Shown: positions 11,960 to 23,640, numbered from the stretch's first letter. The stretch is DNA of 64,000 bases from Dromiciops gliroides (GCF_019393635.1 NC_057862.1:412776169-412840168), one strand, 5' to 3'. The notes: generated from the sequence alone by a model not told the origin. Translations and numbers: made by a program.

Positions 11960-14286
11960 GTTGTGATACCTAGTCAGAGGGCAGGGTTTCTCCCACCATT
12001 TCTCACTGGCAAGTCTTCCATCTGGGCATGGACAAGGGTTGTCTGCCATTCTCCACCCCAAGGCTGTCCCAGGTTGTTTCTCAGTCTTTGCTCGGGAGGA
12101 CAGGCCATCCAGCTACATCAAGGGAGAATGGGCATGGGGCTCCACTCCATCTAAGTTCCAACTAGCATTGGCCCTCCAGTCAAGAGCCGACCATGGATCT
12201 CTGTCTGTCAGGGGAGGCACCAACTTTCACCCACAGGGTCCCAGCTCTGAGCACAGAGTTGGGGCCCCACATGGCAACCTGCTCTCTGAGGCCAAGGTGG
12301 GTCTTGATAGCTAGTCAGAGGGCAGGTCTCCTCTCTCCATTGGTCAGTGCCCAGGATTTCAGCAATGGGTGGTTCTAGGTTGGTCAGCCATTGAACAGCT
12401 TCAGTTCCCCTGGTTCTGTCCCCATTCTGGGCCCCTCAGGGCATCCATTCCATCTAGGATAAACATGAAAAGGAACATTGGGCAGCACCCAGTGTACATT
12501 GGACCTTGCTGACACCCTGTAGGAAGGAACTCACTGAGACCACAAGCCACCTAACACTCAGCCTGAATGCCAGGGAAGGTGCCATATTGCACATATAGGC
12601 TCCCAACTGTCTGCCCAGCACGGGCACCAGGGTTCCTGCTCAGCTATCTCTCTAGCCTCTGGTCCAGTCTGAGGCCTCAAGCAGAGCCTTGCTCCTTCTG
12701 CCATTTTGCCTCCATCCCCCATAATTCTCAGAGTACACACCTAGGTTTCTCAGCCATTCTGCAAGCATAGGCCCTCCAGTTTCTAGCCACTTCTTTGTTC
12801 CAAGGGGCTTGCCTTCCACCAGGGTCAAGGGAAATCCACATGGTTGTCTGCCCCCATGTGTGGTCCCCTTTGTCCCAGCCCTGTGGCAAAGAAAATTCAA
12901 CCTCCCAACAGTTAGCCAAAATGGAACCCTGTCTGACAGGGTAAACACCATCATGCACCTGTAGTCCCCCGCCTCACAGCCCAGGGATGGGGGCAAACTT
13001 TTTGAGCACTTTCTCAGATCTCTACAAGTCCATCTATCAATTCATGCAGAGCCTTTCTTTCTCTCCTCTTTGGCCTCCAAACTCAATCCTCAGATCCCTG
13101 AAAACGGTTTCTCAGCCATTCAGCACCTGCAGGGCCCCTGGTTTGTACCCACTTCTTTGTTGAAGGGGCTTGATTTCCACCAGGGTCAAGGGGGAATCCA
13201 CATGGTTGTCTGCCGCCATGAGTGATCCTCTTTGAGCCAGTCCTGTAGCAAAGAAAATTCACCCTCCAACAGTTACCCAAAATGGAACCCTGTCTGACAG
13301 GGTAAACACCACCCTACACCTGTAGGTCCCCATCTCACATGCCAGGGGTGTGGGCATGTTTTCCAGTCCTTTTTGATAGCCTTTGCTACTCATGCTAAAG
13401 AATCATCCAGAGGCTTTCCTTCTCTCTCCTTTGGCCTCTGAACCACAACCCTCAGTTTGTGACAAAGGTTTCTCAGCCATTCAGCATCTGCAGGCCCCCC
13501 GGGTTTGTACCTACTTCTTTGTTCCAAGGGGCTTGCCTTCCAGCAGGGTCAAGTGGTAATCCACATGGGTGTGTGCACCCCTCTGTGATCCTCTCTGACC
13601 CTACCCTGTGGCAAAGAAAATTCACTCTCCCCATAGTTAGCCAAAATGGAACCCTGTCTGATAGGGTAAACACCACACTACACCTGTAGGTCCCCACCTC
13701 GCAGCCCAGGGGTGGGGACATCTTTTCTTTGCTACATTTTCCTGTCTTTAATGCTCACTCAATCTCAGGCCTAAATCATCAGTTTTGCCTTCCTGATTTC
13801 TTTCTCTATAATCAGTGCTCTCCCCTGCCATGAATCAACACTCATAGACATAGACACAGACCCAGCCCCAGTCACAGACTCACGCACAGGCACACACATG
13901 CACCCACACCCCCACACCCCCACACCCCCACTCTCACACACACACACACACAGAACTGTGGAGCTCTTGATCCACACTGAGTGACACAGAAACAAAGTCC
14001 ACAGCACAGACCCTGGTTTATTAGACATTCTAAGTCCCATAGGTCCTTGACCAGTACTTGGGCAGGGACTGCTCTCATTCCAACTGGCATGGACTCGAAT
14101 GGTTATGGGGCACTCCCTATAGGATGCTGGCCCTTGCCTTGGCCTTCTAGCTCAGAAAACCCACTAAGTCCAGAACCAGCTCCCAGCTGAGCCTGTCTGC
14201 CCGGGGAGGCAGCCCATTTCACCTCTAGCTGCCACCCCTAAACACAGTTACCAACTTGCTACCCTGCTCTCTGGAGACCAAGCAGG
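11960..14286 (+). repeat. Array unit 6 (2,327 bp; 3 C monomers)
   Basis: C landmarks are at 12746, 13108 and 13470. M1 and M2 are nearly identical to those of unit 5 (both have the rare AACTAGCATTGG), pointing to a recent duplication or conversion between neighbours. The CA-rich insert spans about 13,847-13,952. A short deletion near 14,032 removes the ATTTGACACAAG segment present in other B-type tails. Confidence 0.9.
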
Positions 14287-16574
14287 GTTGTGATACCTAG
14301 TCAGAGGGCAGGGTTTCTCCCACCATTTCTCACTGGCAAGTCTTCCATCTGGGCATGGACAAGGGTTGTCTGCCATTCTCCACCCCAGGGCTATCCCAGG
14401 TTGTTTCCCAGTCTTTGCTTGGGAGGACAGGCCATCCATCTACATCAAGGGAGAATGGGCATGGGGCTCCACTCCATCTAAGTTCCAACTGGCATTGGCC
14501 CTCCAGCCAAGAGCCGACCATGGATCCCTGTCTGTCAGCGGAGGCACCACCTTTCACCCACAGGGTCCTAGTTCTGAGCACAGAGTTGGGGCCCAACATG
14601 GAAACCTGCTCTCTGAAGCCATGGTGGGTCTTAATAGACAGTCAGAGGGCAGGTCTTCTCTCTCCATTGGTCCGTGCCCAAGATTTCAGCAATGGGTGGT
14701 TCTAGGTTGGTCAGCCATTGAACAGCTTCAGTTCCCCTGGTTCTGTCCCTATCCTGGGCCCCTCAGGGCATCCATTCCATCCAGGATAAGGGCAAAAGGA
14801 ACATGGGGCAGCACCCAGTGTACATTGGACCTTGCTGACACCCTGTAGGATGGAACTCACTGAGACCACAAGCCACCTAACAGTCAGCCTGAATGCCAGC
14901 AAAGGTGCCACATTGTACCTACAGCCTCCCAACTCTCTCCCCAGCAGGGGCACCAGGGTTTCTACTCAACTATCTCTCTAGCCTCTGGTCCAGTCTGAGG
15001 CCTCAAGCAGAGCCTTCCTCCTTCTGCCCTTTTGCCTCCATCCCCCATAATCCTCAGAGTACACACCTAGGTTTCTCAGCCATTCTGCAAGCATAGGGCC
15101 TCCAGTTTCTAGCCACTTCTTTGTTCCAAGGGGCTTGCCTTCCGCCATGGTCAAGGGAAATCCACATGGTTTTCTGCCGCCATGTGTGGTCTTCTTTTAC
15201 CCAGGCCTATGGCAAAGTAAATTCAACCTCCCAACAGTTAGCCAAAATGGAACCCTGTCTGACAGGATAAACACCATCATGCACCTGTAGTCCCCTGCCT
15301 CACAGCACAGGTTTGGGGGTAAGCTTTTTAAGCACTTTCTCAGGTCCCTCTATTGATTCATGTAGAGGCTTTTTTTCTCTCCTCTTTGGCCTCCAAACCC
15401 AATCCTCAGCTTCCTGATACCGGTTTCTCAGGCATTTAGCACCTGCAGGGCCCCTAGTTTGTACCCACTTCTTTGTTGAAGGGGCTTGATTTCCACCAGG
15501 GTCAAGGGGGAATCCACATGGTTGTCTGCCCCCCTGTGTGATCCTCTTTGAGCCAGCCCTGTAGCAAAGAAAATTCACTCTCCAACAGTTACCCCATATG
15601 GAACCCTGTCTGACAGGGTAAACACCACCCTACACCTGTAGGTCCCCTCCTCACATGCCAGGGGTGTGAGCATGTTTTCCAGTCCTTTTTTATAGCCTTT
15701 GCTACTCATGCTAAAGAATCATCCAGAGGCTTTTCTTCTCTCTCCTTTGGCCTCTGAACCACAACCCTCAGTTTTTGACAAAGGTTTCTCAGCCATTCAT
15801 CCTCTGCAGGCCCCCCGGTTTGTACCCACTTCTTTGTTCCAAGGGGCTTGCCTTCCAGCAGGGTCAAGGGGTAATCCACATGGGTGTCTGCCCCCCTCTG
15901 TGTTCCTCTCTGACCCTACCCTGTGGCAAAGAAAATTCACTCTCCCCACAGTTAGCTAAAATGGAACCCTGTCTGATAGGGTAAATACCATCATGCACCT
16001 GTAGACCCCACCTCGCAGCCCAGGGGTAGGGACATCTTTTCTTCCCTACATTTTCCTGTCTTTAATGCTCATAGAATCTCAGGCCTAAATCATCAGTTTT
16101 GCCTTCCTGATTTCTTTCCCTATAATCAGTGCTCTCCCCTGCCATGAATCAACACTCATAGACACAGACACAGACCCAGCCCCAGTCACAGACACAGACA
16201 CAGACACACATATGCACCCCCCCACACACACACCTGGGGAGCACTTGATCCACACTGAGTGACACAGAAACAACGTCCACAGCACAGACCCTGGTTTATT
16301 AGACATTCTAATTTGACACCAGCCCCTAGGTCCTTGACCAGTACTTGGGCAGGGACTGCTCTCATTCAAACTGGCATGGAAGTGGAATGGGTACGGGGCC
16401 CTCCCCAAAGGATGCTGGCCATTGCCTTGGCCTTCTAGCTCAGAAAACCCACTGAGTCCAGAACCAGCTCCCAGCTGAGCCTGTCTGCCCAGGGAGGCAG
16501 CCCATTTCACCTCTAGCTGCCACTCCTAAGCACAGTTACCCACTTGCTACCCTGCTCTCTGCAGACCAAGCAGG
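14287..16574 (+). repeat. Array unit 7 (2,288 bp; 3 C monomers)
   Basis: C landmarks are at 15069, about 15425 (CTCAGGCATTTAG, as in the second C monomer of unit 5) and 15784. The CA-rich insert is short (about 16,160-16,232). M1 shares the wording of unit 3 (GGTCCTAGTTCTGAGC). Confidence 0.9.
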
Positions 16575-18525
16575 GTTGTGATACCTAGTCAGAGGGCAGG
16601 GTTTCTCCCACCATTTCTCACTGGCAAGTCTTCCATCTGGGCATGGACAAGGGTTTTGTGCCATTCTCCACCCCAGGGCTGTCCCAGGTTGTTTCCCAGT
16701 CTTTACTGGGGAGAACAGGCTATCTAGCTAAATCAAGGGAGAATGGGCATGGGGCTCCACTCCATCTAAGTTCCAGCTGGCATTGGCCTTCCAGCCAAGA
16801 GCCGACCATGGATCCCTGTCCTCCAGGAGAGGCACCAACTTTCACCCACAGGGTCCTAGTTCTGAGCACAGAGTTGGTACCCAACATGGCAGCCTGCTCT
16901 CTGAGGCCAAGGTGGGTCTTGATAGCCAATCAGAGGGCAGGTCTCCTCTCTCCATTGGTCAGTGCCCAGGATTTCAGCAATGGGTGGTTCTAGGTTGGTC
17001 AGCCATTGAACAGTTACAGTTCCCCTGTTTCTGTCCCCATTCTGGGCCCCTCAGGGCATCCATTCCATCCAGGATAAGGGCGAAAAGGAACATTGGGCTG
17101 CACCCAGTGTACAGTAGACCTTGCTGATATCCTGTAGGAAGGAACTCACTGAGATCACAAGCCACCTAATAGTCAGCCTGAATGCCAGGGAAGATGCCAC
17201 ATTGCACTTGTAGGCTGCCAACTCTCTCCCCATCAGGGGCACCAGGATTCCTACTCAGCTTTCTCTCTAGCCTCTCATCCAGTCTGAGGCCTCAAGCAGA
17301 GCCTTGCTCCTTTTGCCCTTTTGCCTCCATCCCCCATTATCCTCAGAGTACACACCTAGGTTTCTCAGCCATTCTGCAAGCATAGGGCCTCCAGTTTCTA
17401 GCCATTTCTTTGTTCCAAGGGGCTTTCCTTCTACCAGGGTCAAGGGAAATCCACATGGTTGTCTGCCCCCATGTGTGGTCCCCTTTGTCCCAGCCCTGTG
17501 GCAAAGAAAATTCAACCTCCCAACAGTTAGCCAAAATGGAACCCTGTCTGACAGGGTAAACACCATCATGCACCTGTAGTCCCCCGCCTCACAGCCCAGG
17601 GCTGGGGGCAAGCTTTTGGAGCACTTTCTCAGGTCCCTAGAAGTCAGTCTATCAATTCATACAGAGCCTTTTTTCTCTCCTTTTTGGCCTCCAAATCCAA
17701 TCCTCAGCTTCCTGAAAACGGTTTCTCAGCCATTCAGCACCTGCACGGCCCCCAGTTTGTAACCACCTCTTTGTTGAAGGGGCTTGTTTTCCACCAGGGT
17801 CAGGGGGGAATCCACATGGTTGTCTGCCGCCATGAGTGATCCTCTTTGAGCCAGCCCTGTAGCAAAAAAAATTCACTCTCCAACAGTTATCCAAAATGGA
17901 ACCCTGTCTGACAGGGTAAACACCACTCTACACCTGTAGGTCCCCACCTCACATGCCAGGGGTGTGGGCATGTTTTCCAGTCCTTTTTGATAACCTTGCT
18001 ACTCATGCTAAAGAGTCATCCAGAGGCTTTCCTTCTCTCTCCTTTGGCCTCTGAACCACAACCCTCAGTTTGTGACAAAGGTTTCTCAGCCATTCAGCAT
18101 CTGCAGGCCCCCCGGTTTGTACCCACTTCTTTGTTCCAAGGGGCTTGCCTTCCAGCAGGGTCAAGGGGGAATCGACATGGATGTCTGCCCTGCTGTGTGA
18201 TCCTCTTTTCCCCAGCCCTGTGGCAAAGAAAATTCACTCTTCCCACAGTTAGCCAAAATGGAACTCTGTCTGACAGGGTAAACACCATCATGCACCTATA
18301 GACCCCACCTCGCAGCCCAAGGGAGGGGAAATCTTTTCTTCCCTACATTTTCCTATCTTTAATGCTCACTCAATCTCAGGCCTAAATCATCAGTTTTGCC
18401 TTCCTGATTTCTTTCTCTATAATCAGTGCTCTCCCCTGCCATGAAGAAACACTCACAGACACAGACACACAGACACAGACACACACAGACACAGACACAG
18501 ACACACACACACATACACACTCACT

Positions 18526-18558
<33 letters not shown>

Positions 18559-18896
18559 CTGGGGAACATTTATTCCACACAGAGTGACACAGAAACAAAG
18601 TCCCCTACATAAACTGTGGTGTATTAGACATTCTATTCTGACACTAGCCCCTAGGTGCTTTACCAGTACTTGAGCAGGGAGGGTTTCCATTCAACTAGCA
18701 TGGAAGTGAAATGGGTATGGAGCTCTCTCCGACCTGTTTGCCCTAGCATTGGTCTTCTAGATCAGAAAACCCACTGAGTCCAGAACCAGCTCCCAGCTGA
18801 GCCTGTCTGCTCGGGGAGGCAGCCCATTTCACCTCTAGCTGCCTCCCCTAAGTACAGTTACCCACTTGCTACCCTGCTCTCTGGAGACCAAGCAGG
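16575..18896 (+). repeat. Array unit 8 (2,322 bp; 3 C monomers)
   Basis: C landmarks are at 17359, 17719 and 18081. The CA-rich insert spans about 18,450-18,556. Its tail mixes features (GAAGAAACACTCACAGA with the otherwise B-type ATCAGTGCTCTCC) and shows more private changes than the tails of units 4-6, in line with a position near the array edge. Confidence 0.9.
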
Positions 18897-19540
18897 GTTG
18901 TGATACCTAGTCAGAGGGCAGGGTTTCTCCCACCATTTCTCACTGGCAAGTCTTTTAACAGATATGGACAAGGGTTGTCTGCCATTCTCCATCCCAAGGC
19001 TGTCCCAGGTTGTTTCTCATTCTTTGCTAGGGAGGATAGGCCATTCAACTACTTCAAGGGCAAATGGGCATGGGGCTCCACTCCATTTACGTTCAAATTG
19101 GCATTGGCCCTCCAGCCAAGAGCAGACCATGGATCCCTGTCTGCTAGGGGAAGCACCACCTTTTACCCACATGGTCCCAGCTCTGAGCACAGATTTGGGG
19201 CCCAACATGGAAACCTGCTCTCTGAGGCCAAGTTGGGTCTTAACAGTTAGTCAGAGGGCAGATCTCCTCTCTCCATTGGTCAGTGCCTGGGATTTCAGCA
19301 GTGGATGTTTCTGTGTTGGTCATCCATTCACCAGCGGCAGTTCCCCTTGTTCTTTTCCCATCCTGCGCCCCTCAGGGATTCCAGTCCAGCTTGGGGAAGG
19401 GCAAATTTGCATTGGGCAGTAGCCCAATGCATGTGATTCCTTTGCCAGCTCTCTGTAGCCAAGGAACCTCCCTGCAAGTCATGCTGCTTAACCTTCATCT
19501 TGTTTACTAGGTGCTTTTCATATTGCACATTTTCCCCAGA
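18897..19540 (+). repeat. Array unit 9, partial and diverged edge copy
   Basis: M1 is present (18,897-about 19,238) and M2 can be followed, with rising divergence, to about 19,540, where TTTCATATTGCACA still lines up with GTGCCATATTGCACA of complete units. Beyond that the sequence turns AT-rich and unrelated. No C monomer follows. This is the right-hand end of the array. Confidence 0.85.
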
Positions 19541-21125
19541 TATTAATTAAGTTTTCTATATGATCATCTTAAGTATACGTTATCTCCTTTCTTCTTTCTC
19601 AGACATTATTTTCTGTTGTTTTTTTTAAATCTTTTATCCTTTAAGTAATATATAAGTATCATAATTTGGGTTTCTCTTTCTGTCACATTGAAACATGCCT
19701 TTTCTTACAGAAATATAATCAGGGATTAATTTTCCTATTTTATGTCACTATTTGACTGGTGATTCAACAATGGATTCAAATTTTATGTTTTCTTGTGAGT
19801 CCCTAATAAATGGTCCTTAAAAAACATAAATTTCCATATTGAGTATGGCCCCTTGAGTCAGAAGATCCTATGTTTTAATTTGGCCTCAGATTCTTACCAG
19901 GTTTTTGACTGTGGGGAAGGCAATCATAATTTCTTCAAAAAAACAAAACAAAAGAAAAACAAACCCTTGAAAATTGGGGACATCAAATATTTATCTTTCC
20001 TTCTTCACATTTCTTTGGTACTTTCCTTGTTGGCTAGCATAATAAAACAACATCTGATTTGTACTTTACTGATTTCACCATCATATAGTCTCATAATCCA
20101 AATTTTCTAATCTGCTCCCAATGTTAAAGTCATTTCAATAACCCCTTACTTGAAGGGTCTTTGTCTTCTGACAATACAGGGGGTACATTTTATTCTTTCT
20201 AATCTTGAACTCTGTTTTTGGCATTTTCAGTTCTGTTCATTTAAGTCTGTCTTTTGTTTTTCCCCAGATCATTACATTTTTCTTATTTCCCAGCTCCTGC
20301 TAAATTCACCATATATCATCTCATAGAAATCTTTTCATGGTACTCAGAAGTCTTCATACTTCTTTATTTCAATGCAATACATCCTTTATTTCAGTACAAT
20401 TTCACTATCATAGTACCCACACTGGTTAATTTCACCATATCTTAAAGGGCACTTGGGTTGTTTCTATTTCTTTGCTACAAAGTATATTTACCTCACCTAG
20501 TTAATTTTATCAGGAACCCCCATTATAGAGATTATAAAATTCAATTGTTGACAGGTCCAAAGTTTGGTTGGACTGGTATAAAAGAATGCTAGAGGGTTAT
20601 TCATTTCATTGGGAGCCTAGAAAAATGGAATTGGGAGACTTCCTGAGATCTAAGTTCTATGAGCTCAGCTATGTTATGTAGCCCTTCCTGCAGACAAGAG
20701 ACCACCTAAGCCATGCCAGTCCTCTGCCATCTTATCGGGCATGAGGCTTTACAACCTCTCAGGAAAACTTTTTTTATCCTCTAATGTTTCACAACCTTGA
20801 TTATTAATAATGTCACTTTTTGTTCTAAATAACTTCAAGCCATTTCCCATAAGATTGTTCCCCAAAATGGAAGTATAGATTTGTGAAACATATCTTCATA
20901 GAGTTGAATTACATTAGCAAGTTATTCCTCAGCATGTTTTCTAGATTAAGCAAGTTCCATCACCTTTTTTCAACCCGGTGCTGTTCTCCTCATGTTCTCA
21001 TTCTCCTTTAAAATAAAGGCCCACAAAAAGTAATTTTCGTCTCTGAATAAGGCCTGATCAATATGGAATATAGTTGAGAAAGCCTACCTTTCTAGCTTTT
21101 GCATGTGGCAATGTAGTATGCGCTT
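19541..21125. other. AT-rich non-array DNA, no feature recognised
   Basis: Immediately right of the array the composition changes to AT-rich. I saw no convincing gene, SINE or LINE here; the short open frames look like chance. Confidence 0.5.
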
Positions 21126-21245
21126 AATGGTTTGCACATAGTAGGTACTTAATAATCAATATTGCACGGAGTAGGTGCTTTCAAATATTGCACATTGTAG
21201 GCATTTAATAAATTGCACAGAGTAGGTGCTTAATCAGTGTTTGTT
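21125..21245 (+). repeat. Four short tandem copies of an L2/MIR-type tail motif
   Basis: The motif GCACATAGTAGGTACTTAAT and variants (GCACGGAGTAGGTGCTT, GCACATTGTAGGCATTTAAT, GCACAGAGTAGGTGCTTAAT) occur four times at about 33-bp intervals. The motif is the usual last segment of L2 LINE 3-prime ends; here only that segment is repeated. Confidence 0.75.
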
Positions 21246-21384
21246 AAATTGAGAGAAAAACATCGTCCATGATCGATCTTTCCCTCGTAGTACCTCACAT
21301 CGCACTTTGTTTTCACTTCTTTCACAATTCTTGCTGTCTCTTATTTTAATCATAGTTATTTGCATATGTATCATATTTTTATTA

Positions 21385-21480
21385 GATTGTAAACTCCTTG
21401 AGGGCAAGAACTATCTATCTTAATATCTACCCATCAAATTGATCTGCTACATAAATACTACTGTAATCACTTAATCAATG
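21385..21480 (+). mobile_element. L2-type LINE 3-prime end, fragment
   Basis: GATTGTAAACTCCTTGAGGG followed by a short body and a tail near ATAAATACT matches the usual L2 3-prime end. A second tail lies at 21,784-21,870. Confidence 0.6.
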
Positions 21481-21783
21481 TTAAAATTTTGATTTGAGCA
21501 GAATTGTTTCCTTGTCGATGCATCCTATCACCATGTTAGGATGCCTGTACTGCACGATTAGCACCTTACTATATATTATCCTGTTATATCTTGTAGCATT
21601 ATTTTGAGAAAAGCAAAGAGCTTCATATACTATAAGACTGTATGCGTGCTATTATTATTATTATCACCATTGTTATTTTCTAGTTGCTTTTGTCATAATA
21701 ATTTAGCACTTTATTGTATTAGGATATCATGCTGTTTTGTTATCTACTAGTGTCATTTTGTGTGTATTTCTTATTTTCCCAAG

Positions 21784-21870
21784 TAGATTGTAAGCATAAG
21801 GTAGGCAGTGGCTATGTATAGCTTGCAAATAGCATATACTCAATAAATGCTTATTGAATGATTATCTGGC
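21784..21870 (+). mobile_element. L2-type LINE 3-prime tail, fragment
   Basis: AGATTGTAAGCATAAGG, then CTCAATAAATGCTTATTGAA at the end, as in L2 tails. Confidence 0.6.
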
Positions 21871-22129
21871 TGAATGAATTCATCTTTGAATTGGGCCTCA
21901 GATAGTAGATAAAAACACCTTTCTTAGAGGTGCAAGTCCTTTTCACGTGGTAATAGCATGCAATCTGTGAGCCTGTTGCTCCCAGGGGTTAAAGAAATAC
22001 AGGGATGGTCCTTTGCTTGCATAAATTTCCCATGGTGTGATCTCTTGTTATCTTCCCATTACTTCCCTGTTCAAGTATTTACAAGGAAAATAATCAACAT
22101 CACCTCGGTCAACTTCTTGAAATCAATAT

Positions 22130-23210
22130 AGTATTAGTACTTTTTTTTTGGTAAAGAAATGTACAAGAGTACACTCACCTGAGGGGCCAAGGTTATGAAG
22201 TGTATTGGGGAGTGGGGAGTCAGACAGTGACCATATATGTACCTTGGATCAGGTGCAGCAGGAGAGAGAGGCAGGTGGTCAGTGATGGAAAGGGTGGGGG
22301 TCTCTACAGAATTTGGAGACATTGCAGAATTTGAAAAAGAGAACTTTGGGTGGCAGAAAGGAGGCTGGAACCCATTCCAGGTCTATCTCCCAGGTGTTCA
22401 GTGTTAACATGAGTTTGTGCCTGGGCCTGGGTGTGAGGAGAAGGGTCCTCAGGCTTCTATCAAATGAGGGAGAGTTTTAGTTGGCTGAAAGTTGGATGTC
22501 AGTCAGCAGTGGGAGGGGGGTTGTGGGGGAGGGCAGCTGAAAAAGCTAATGTAAAGCAAGGCAGCATAAGTAGAAGGACAGCACTGAGAAGGAGGGAAGC
22601 ACAATGTCCCTCTGCCATCTGCTCTGGGTTGACCCTATCTGGATTACAGGGCTCAGTTCTATGAACTAAGATTAGGAAGGACAATGGCAAATTGGAGTGC
22701 AGCTAAAGAAGGGTGAGCAGGATGGGAGATGAGATTCAGAATCATGCCATAGGTCACAGAGAAGCCTACCTCTTTCCCAGTAGAATGAGTGGGGCATGTT
22801 GAGACTGACATCCAGTCTGTAGGCCAAACCAAGAAGACCTATCATCACCTGCTGGATCCTCTCGCAGATGTATTTTGTCTAGCTTCGTAGATGATGCAAG
22901 GTCAGCTTTAACAAAGCAAACACATATGCACCACCAAAGCTTCTGCCTATTTTCTAAGGAGACAAACCAGTCAGGGCTTCTCCCTATAACCCTGAAGGAG
23001 AAAGGAGGGAAAAAATGGGACCAACCACTATAACCCAGCTTTTGGCAGCATCCTGACCCTGGCCAGTCACATCCCTGCTCTCCCTCACAGGACACTGTGA
23101 TGCTTGCAAAGGCTTCTCTGGTCTGACCAGGAAACCAACTCAAAGAACAGGGCAAAGTTGCCTTTTTCCGTTATAGGTATTAGTAGAGTTCCTGCCACTA
23201 AATCCTTTTG
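22130..23210. other. No feature recognised
   Basis: About 1.1 kb without a recognisable gene. Possibly old repeat at the right side, but I could not assign it. Confidence 0.4.
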
Positions 23211-23371
23211 CTGTGGCCCAGACGTACCCTTTCAGACTTGCAGCTGTTTCTGACACTACTCAGGAATCCACTGAAGGGAACTCTGGGGAGATTTAGCCTG
23301 GAAAAGAGAAGACTTAAGGGTTACATGATAACTGTCTTTATGTACTTAAAGGCAAACCATGCAGGAGGCCA

Positions 23372-23470
23372 CAGGATCATAGATGTACAGATGAGGAAAC
23401 TGGGACACCCATTTTACAGATGGAGAAACTGTAGCTCAAGATGACTTACCCAAGGTCACAAAGATAATAA
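23372..23470 (-). mobile_element. MIR/CORE-SINE fragment
   Basis: Antisense MIR signature: CAGATGAGGAAACTG, then TTACCCAAGGTCACA. Confidence 0.75.
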
Positions 23471-23489
23471 GAGAAAGAGGGTCTGCAAT

Positions 23490-23640
23490 GTGTTTAACAT
23501 ACTTAGTCCCATTTAATCCTTGAAAAAATCCTGTAAGGTAAGTGCTATAACTATTATTAGCTTCATTTTGCAGAAGAGGAAAAGAAGTACTTTTTCCCAG
23601 GGTCACAGAGCTAGTGAATCTCAGAGGGGATTCACACATA
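23490..23640 (-). mobile_element. MIR/CORE-SINE fragment
   Basis: Antisense MIR signature: CATTTTGCAGAAGAGGAAA, then CAGGGTCACAGAGCTAGTGA. Confidence 0.75.

Larger units (their letters stand above)
1..19540. repeat. Nested tandem (higher-order) satellite array, nine units
   Basis: Head-to-tail repeats seen directly. The anchor GTTGTGATAC (once GTTGTGATAC with the last base changed, at 4,268) starts at 22, 2281, 4268, 6517, 8864, 11960, 14287, 16575 and 18897, giving spacings of 2259, 1987, 2249, 2347, 3096, 2327, 2288 and 2322 bp. Each unit contains monomers of about 340-365 bp that align to each other by eye: M1, M2, two to five C monomers, then a last monomer with a CA-rich insert. The array is GC-rich with few CpG and contains no recognisable SINE or LINE. 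Bases 1-21 are the end of a preceding unit, so the array continues to the left of the window. Short open frames on both strands recur because the units are alike; they start at arbitrary ATGs, overlap on opposite strands and vary at amino-acid-changing sites, so I do not call genes. It could be a pericentromeric or subtelomeric satellite or an interstitial macrosatellite; the sequence alone does not say which. Confidence 0.93.

Noticed and set aside
1..19540. Recurring open frames of 60-160 codons on both strands of the array as genes
   Set aside because: They overlap on opposite strands, begin at arbitrary ATGs, differ at amino-acid-changing positions and match no family I know. Their repetition is explained by the tandem array.
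1..19540. CRISPR-like array
   Set aside because: The repeats are hundreds of bases long, contiguous and without spacers, in a mammalian-type genome.
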